A stretch of 10,000 bases of DNA from Nitrospira sp. (lineage in GTDB: Bacteria > Nitrospirota > Nitrospiria > Nitrospirales > Nitrospiraceae). The stretch is from NCBI GenBank assembly GCA_020216985.1, contig JAIWOH010000176.1:1-10000 (forward strand), in the 5' to 3' direction. The translations under genes and the position numbers were made by a program. Below, piece after piece: positions 7,054 to 10,000 of the stretch (positions are counted from its first letter, which is position 1; every line of letters starts with the position of its first letter). A model generated the notes under the pieces. That model was not told the origin of the DNA. It saw only the letters and a list, made by a program, of their open reading frames with translations, and did not search any database.

Positions 7054-8145
7054 ATGGGACTTTGTTGCGGCATGATCGGGCTCCCGAACGTCGGCAAAAC
7101 GACGGTCTTCAATGCGCTCACCGGCGGCGGGGCCTTGGCTGCCAATTACCCGTTTGCGACCGTCGATCCGAATACCGGCATCGCGTTGGTGCCCGACCCG
7201 CGATTGAACGTTCTCACCACCATCTTCAAGTCAAAAAAAACCACCTACAGCACGCTGGAAGTGCGGGACATCGCCGGGTTGGTCGAAGGGGCGAGCAAGG
7301 GCGAAGGACTCGGCAATCAGTTTTTAGGCCATATTCGCGAGGTGGATGCCCTGTTGCACGTCGTGCGGTGTTTTCAGGGAACCGATGTGGTGCACGTGAG
7401 CGGAACCGTCGATCCCCTTCGCGACATCGGCGTCATCGAAACCGAGTTGATGTTGGCCGATCTGGAGACGCTCGAACGCCGCAAACAAAAAACGGAAAAG
7501 AAGGTTCGGGCCGGCGACAAGAAGGCGGCGTTCGAACTGGAGTTTCTCGGACGGTTGATGGATCAACTCAACAAAGGGGAGTGGCTCGGCAATCTGACCT
7601 ACACGCCGGACGAGCGGCTGATTCTCAATGAGTGTCAGCTCCTTGCCGCCAAACCGGTCCTGTTCGTGGCCAATGTCTCTGAAGGTCAACAAGCCGACGA
7701 TGCGATGGTGCAGGCCGTGCGCGAGTTCGCCGCGAAACGCGGCGCCGGGGTCGTCGTCCTCTGCGGCCAGCTTGAGGCGGAGGTGGCCTCGTTGCCGGAA
7801 GCCGAGCGGGCGGCCTTTCTCAAGGAACTGGGAATGGCTGAATCAGGCCTCGCCCGGCTCACGCGCGAAGCCTACGGACTGCTCAGCCTCGTCACCTTCT
7901 TCACCGCCGGAGAAACCGAATCGCGGGCCTGGCCCATTCCGCGCGGCACCAAGGCGCCGCAGGCGGCGGGCAAAATCCATTCGGACATGGAACGGGGGTT
8001 CATCCGCGCCGAGGTCTATCACTATGATGACCTGATTGCCTGCGGCTCCGAAGCCAAGGTGAAGGAGAAAGGACTCTTCCGCCTTGAAGGAAGGGACTAC
8101 GTGATCCAGGAAGGCGACATCGTCTATTTCCGGTTCAACGTCTGA
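7054..8145 (+). CDS. ychF: Redox-regulated ribosome-associated ATPase YchF (OLA1 family)
   Basis: YchF is an Obg-related P-loop protein that prefers ATP to GTP and binds ribosomes; in E. coli it is linked to stress and translation control. The 363-residue length fits the family exactly. G1 is GLPNVGKTT (9-17) and G3 is DIAGLVEGASKGEGLGNQFL (72-91), with a hydrophobic residue in place of the catalytic Gln as usual for HAS-NTPases. The G4 position reads NVSE (207-210) rather than NKxD, the change associated with loss of GTP specificity. A coiled-coil insert spans about 130-175, and a TGS domain forms the C-terminus (about 277-361; FFTAGETESRAWPI, GFIRAEVYHYDDL, YVIQEGDIVYFRFNV). It follows pth by 65 nt with a weak Shine-Dalgarno, most likely as the last housekeeping gene of the operon. 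Confidence 0.96.
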   Translation: MGLCCGMIGLPNVGKTTVFNALTGGGALAANYPFATVDPNTGIALVPDPRLNVLTTIFKSKKTTYSTLEVRDIAGLVEGASKGEGLGNQFLGHIREVDALLHVVRCFQGTDVVHVSGTVDPLRDIGVIETELMLADLETLERRKQKTEKKVRAGDKKAAFELEFLGRLMDQLNKGEWLGNLTYTPDERLILNECQLLAAKPVLFVANVSEGQQADDAMVQAVREFAAKRGAGVVVLCGQLEAEVASLPEAERAAFLKELGMAESGLARLTREAYGLLSLVTFFTAGETESRAWPIPRGTKAPQAAGKIHSDMERGFIRAEVYHYDDLIACGSEAKVKEKGLFRLEGRDYVIQEGDIVYFRFNV

Positions 8146-8213
8146 CTCTCCCTGCGCAAGCGCCATCCTCGACATCAATACAAAAGGATTGCTTGGCTCT
8201 CGTCCTCTAGCCG

Positions 8214-8221
8214 AAAGGAGG
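8214..8221 (+). promoter_or_regulatory. Very strong ribosome-binding site of the nuclease-like gene
   Basis: AAAGGAGG ends 5 nt before the ATG at 8227. It is the best-placed Shine-Dalgarno in the window and fixes the start. It suggests efficient translation independent of the upstream genes. Confidence 0.8.
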
Positions 8222-8226
8222 TTCCC

Positions 8227-9057
8227 ATGCCTTTTCTCCTCATCAAGGGCCGATTCAAGCCGTTGGCCGGTATTCCCGATGGAGACTCGGTTCGTTTTCT
8301 GGCAAATGACCTCACGTTGTGGAGACGACTGGAAGGCAAGCCCCCGGAAATCGGTCGCGGCGCCAAAAACAAGGGCACGGTTCAATTACGATTCGAGGGC
8401 ATCGATGCCATCGAAAAGGAGGCGACCCAGCCTCTCGCGACGCAAGCACGAGATCACATGCTCCGGCTGATCGGGTTCGACCGCCGCACGAACCCGGAAC
8501 CGATCGGGTACATCTTGGCCCGGATGACCGACGATGCGTCGGGTCGCCCGATCGCCTTTGTGTTTGCCGGAACCACACCCAAAAAAGATGGCTCGTCGGT
8601 CCTGCTCGATCGAGCGTGGTTACGACAGTCGGTCAACGTCAAGCAGACCGAGGCCGGCTTCGCCTATCCGTTGTACTACAACACGCTGTTCGCGACATTT
8701 CGAGAAGAGATCAATCAGGCTCTGGCCCGTGCCCGAAAGAACAAGGTGGGGTATTGGCCGTTCGATCGCACCCTCGCCGGTGTCACAGTCATGAGCTACA
8801 AGGATCTGGCCGCCATCCCACCCATCTGGCCCAAACTCTGGCGTCGATTGGAAGAATTTCTCCGGCAGGCCCGGTCGCTCGCCGGCTTTGTCACTTTCCT
8901 GGAGCGTCGCAATGAGCGAGTGGACATTCTCCCCCTCATGGAAGAACGGGGGTTGCACGATCTCGTCGAAGTGCGGGGCGATACCGTGCGCCTGCTCGAG
9001 CGTCCGGAACACATTCGCGTGATAGGAAAGGCCGGCCGCCGGTGCCGGTGCGGCTGA
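8227..9057 (+). CDS. Staphylococcal-nuclease-like (thermonuclease family) protein, cytoplasmic
   Basis: The 276-residue protein has the layout of the SNase/TNase fold in its first 180 residues. PDGDSVRF (17-24) matches the metal-binding DGDTVKL strand. TVQLRFEGIDAIE (51-63) matches the strand that carries Arg35, Asp40 and Glu43 of the S. aureus enzyme (here R55, D60, E63). ASGRPIAFVF (104-113) matches YGRGLAYIY, putting R107 at the Arg87 site. FREEINQALARARKNKVGYW (158-177) matches the last helix ending in GlW. The metal-site Asp21 equivalent is D20. All five key positions are thus kept, so Ca-dependent DNA/RNA phosphodiesterase activity is plausible. Unlike secreted nucleases it has no signal peptide. 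The insert at 25-50 and the C-terminal stretch of about 95 residues, ending in RRCRCG, are not part of the basic fold. The cellular role is unknown to me. It lies 81 nt after ychF and may have its own promoter. Confidence 0.75.
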   Translation: MPFLLIKGRFKPLAGIPDGDSVRFLANDLTLWRRLEGKPPEIGRGAKNKGTVQLRFEGIDAIEKEATQPLATQARDHMLRLIGFDRRTNPEPIGYILARMTDDASGRPIAFVFAGTTPKKDGSSVLLDRAWLRQSVNVKQTEAGFAYPLYYNTLFATFREEINQALARARKNKVGYWPFDRTLAGVTVMSYKDLAAIPPIWPKLWRRLEEFLRQARSLAGFVTFLERRNERVDILPLMEERGLHDLVEVRGDTVRLLERPEHIRVIGKAGRRCRCG

Positions 9058-9329
9058 CGGAAAAGCAAAAGCGGCTCAGCGAACGGGTCTGTCGTCGAGA
9101 CAATCGACAGGAGAGATGGGCCAATTCACCGCGAGGGAGCAAACCGAGGTAGAGGAGAGGACAGGCGGGGGAAGCGGACGTCAGCAGTGGAACGCAGGTG
9201 GGCAAGCCGCACCGGTTTCAGCCGGTCGAGGTGTCGATCCGGCAAGCCGATTCTGTGATCGGGAGCGCCGGGAGGCATGGGCCGTGGACTGTTGCACTGA
9301 CGGGTGTGTTTCACCAGGGTCCGGCGGCG
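9058..9329. other. Region without a convincing gene
   Basis: Frames here give low-quality, Arg/Gly-rich translations with no recognisable domain. Small inverted repeats are present: CTGTCG/CGACAG (9089-9094 and 9105-9110), ACCGG/CCGGT (9211-9215 and 9222-9226), and CTGACG/CGTCAG (9297-9302 and 9328-9333) around an inner GGTG/CACC pair. None has a T-run, so none is a standard terminator. A 9-nt direct repeat, GGCAAGCCG, occurs at 9201-9209 and 9241-9249. It may be decayed coding sequence. Confidence 0.5.
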
Positions 9330-9752
9330 TCAGATGGATGCTCGTAGCTCGCAAGACGAGTAGAGGAAGTCAGGCGACCGGCTCAACTGCACGTCTTTGT
9401 ATGTTCTCAGAGTCAGGAGATGCCGATCGCCTGTGACAACGAAGTCGGCAGGGGCGTGCCCTGCGCACTCGAGGCTGCGGTTGTCAGGCGCATCTTCTAC
9501 GATACGGAGACGGGAAGGGGGTCTGACGACGCCAGCCACGCGACCGAGGGCTGGCCCGCATGCTCGCGTTTGTTCTTCCCTCCGGTCGAACGTGCTCGGG
9601 AGGACTGTTGCCGTCTCGGTAAAAATCGGGAGGGACGTGAACAGGGCGCATCTTCCACGGAGGGTGCTCAGGGAGGCGCCTTCCGCCCAGCCGCGAGGAA
9701 TCCAAAAGGCTGACCCCAAGATGTTCGTGTCGAAGACGGCGCGCCCGGTCAG
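9330..9752 (-). pseudogene. PIN-domain (VapC-like, COG1569-type) ribonuclease toxin frame lacking a normal start
   Basis: On the - strand an uninterrupted frame reads GRAVFDTNILGSAF, then CALFTSLPIFTETATVL, then VVRPPSRLRIVEDAPDNRSLECAG, then ADFVVTGDRHLLTLRTYKDV. This is the PIN-domain pattern: the first Asp in DTN, a Glu in the middle helix, Asp in the PDN motif and Asp in TGD, which together hold the metal ion of these RNases. About 140 residues match the usual family length, with no stop or evident frameshift. The family normally starts with Met two or three residues before VFDTN. Here that place reads ACC GGG CGC, and no ATG, GTG or TTG occurs between it and a TTG at 9878, which would add 42 unrelated residues. 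A CTG at 9752 is the nearest possible rare start and is used as the boundary. No antitoxin-like frame is seen upstream. I judge it a recently decayed orphan toxin, or a functional gene with an unusual start. Confidence 0.55.
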
Positions 9753-9755
9753 CGA

Positions 9756-9771
9756 CCCTGGAAAACCAGGG
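9756..9771. repeat. Perfect short hairpin at the 5' end of the PIN frame
   Basis: CCCTGG and CCAGGG form a perfect 6-bp stem around a four-base loop (AAAA on +, TTTT on -). No T-run follows on either strand, so it is not a typical terminator. On the - strand it lies 3 nt before the CTG at 9752 and would cover any ribosome-binding site there. Confidence 0.5.
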
Positions 9772-9907
9772 CTGTGGGGGGCGAGAGAAGAAAAGGGATC
9801 GCTGGCCGCTGCTTCTTCGCAGGCGAACCAGGATTCCCTCCGGTCTCTGTCCGACCGCGCCGTATTCCGGCCAAGCAATATCCCAAGAAAGCGAAAGGGG
9901 ACGACCG

Positions 9908-10000
9908 ATGCGCAAGAACAAGAAAAACGAGCCAGGATGGGAGCGGAAGCGGGCGCAAGTGGACGCTGGGAGGGGGCGGCGGCAGGACCGGCGGCGGGAG
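9908..10000 (+). CDS. Start of a small, very basic protein of unknown function (partial)
   Basis: An ATG at 9908 is preceded by GAAAGGGG (9893-9900) at a good spacing of 7 nt. The 31 visible codons read MRKNKKNEPGWERKRAQVD and continue rich in Arg, Gly and Gln past the window edge. The composition suggests a nucleic-acid-binding or disordered protein, but I recognise no family. The G-rich codon run near the end could also be biased non-coding sequence. It is divergent from the PIN frame, separated by about 155 nt. Confidence 0.4.
   Translation, partial: MRKNKKNEPGWERKRAQVDAGRGRRQDRRRE

Noticed and set aside
9340..9385. GAGGAAGTC-like motif suggesting RNase P RNA
   Set aside because: Only a fragment of the conserved core resembles it; the other conserved regions are absent and the place is inside the PIN frame.
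9116..9436. 106-codon + strand frame in the gene-poor region
   Set aside because: Arg/Gly/Ser-rich translation without a domain; it overlaps the end of the better supported PIN frame.
9420..9713. 97-codon + strand frame opposite the PIN frame
   Set aside because: The - strand reading matches a known domain with its active-site residues, so the + strand frame is a shadow.

Overview
The window is about 60% G+C by eye and is densely coded on the + strand for its first 9 kb. It carries a conserved housekeeping block followed by a looser, mostly non-coding end. The gene order is pilC (end only), pilS, pilR, ispE, prs, rplY (long Ctc/TL5 type), pth, ychF. Together with the protein sequences it suggests a Gram-negative bacterium with type IV pili, most like the Nitrospira group (Nitrospirota). 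That placement comes from memory of similar gene orders and proteins, not from a search.

Region 1 (1-3531) is a type IV pilus regulatory block. It holds the C-terminus of the inner-membrane platform protein PilC, a 233-nt gap, then the membrane sensor kinase PilS and the sigma-54 activator PilR. PilS and PilR overlap by about 16 nt. Region 2 (3524-4450) is ispE, a kinase of the MEP isoprenoid pathway. It overlaps the end of pilR by 8 nt, so it is probably translated from the same transcript. Region 3 (4451-4642) is a 192-nt gap with an inverted repeat that could end the pilS-pilR-ispE transcript. It also has a good candidate sigma-70 promoter for the next operon. The -35 element lies inside the loop of that repeat.

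Region 4 (4643-8145) is prs (PRPP synthesis), rplY (ribosomal protein bL25), pth (peptidyl-tRNA hydrolase) and ychF (ribosome-associated ATPase). This is a classic nucleotide and translation operon with short gaps (46, 2 and 65 nt). Region 5 (8227-9057) is a staphylococcal-nuclease-like protein with all the key active-site positions kept and a very strong ribosome-binding site.

Region 6 (9058-10000) is the accessory part. About 270 nt show no convincing gene. They are followed on the - strand by a full-length PIN-domain (VapC/COG1569-like) toxin frame with its acidic residues intact but no ATG, GTG or TTG at the expected start, so it is likely a decaying gene. The window ends with the beginning of a + strand, very basic small protein.

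I see no CRISPR array, insertion sequence, tRNA or rRNA. I do not find a clear undescribed system. The points most worth a second look are the nuclease-like gene, the start-less PIN frame with a hairpin at its 5' end, and the overlapping terminator/promoter before prs.
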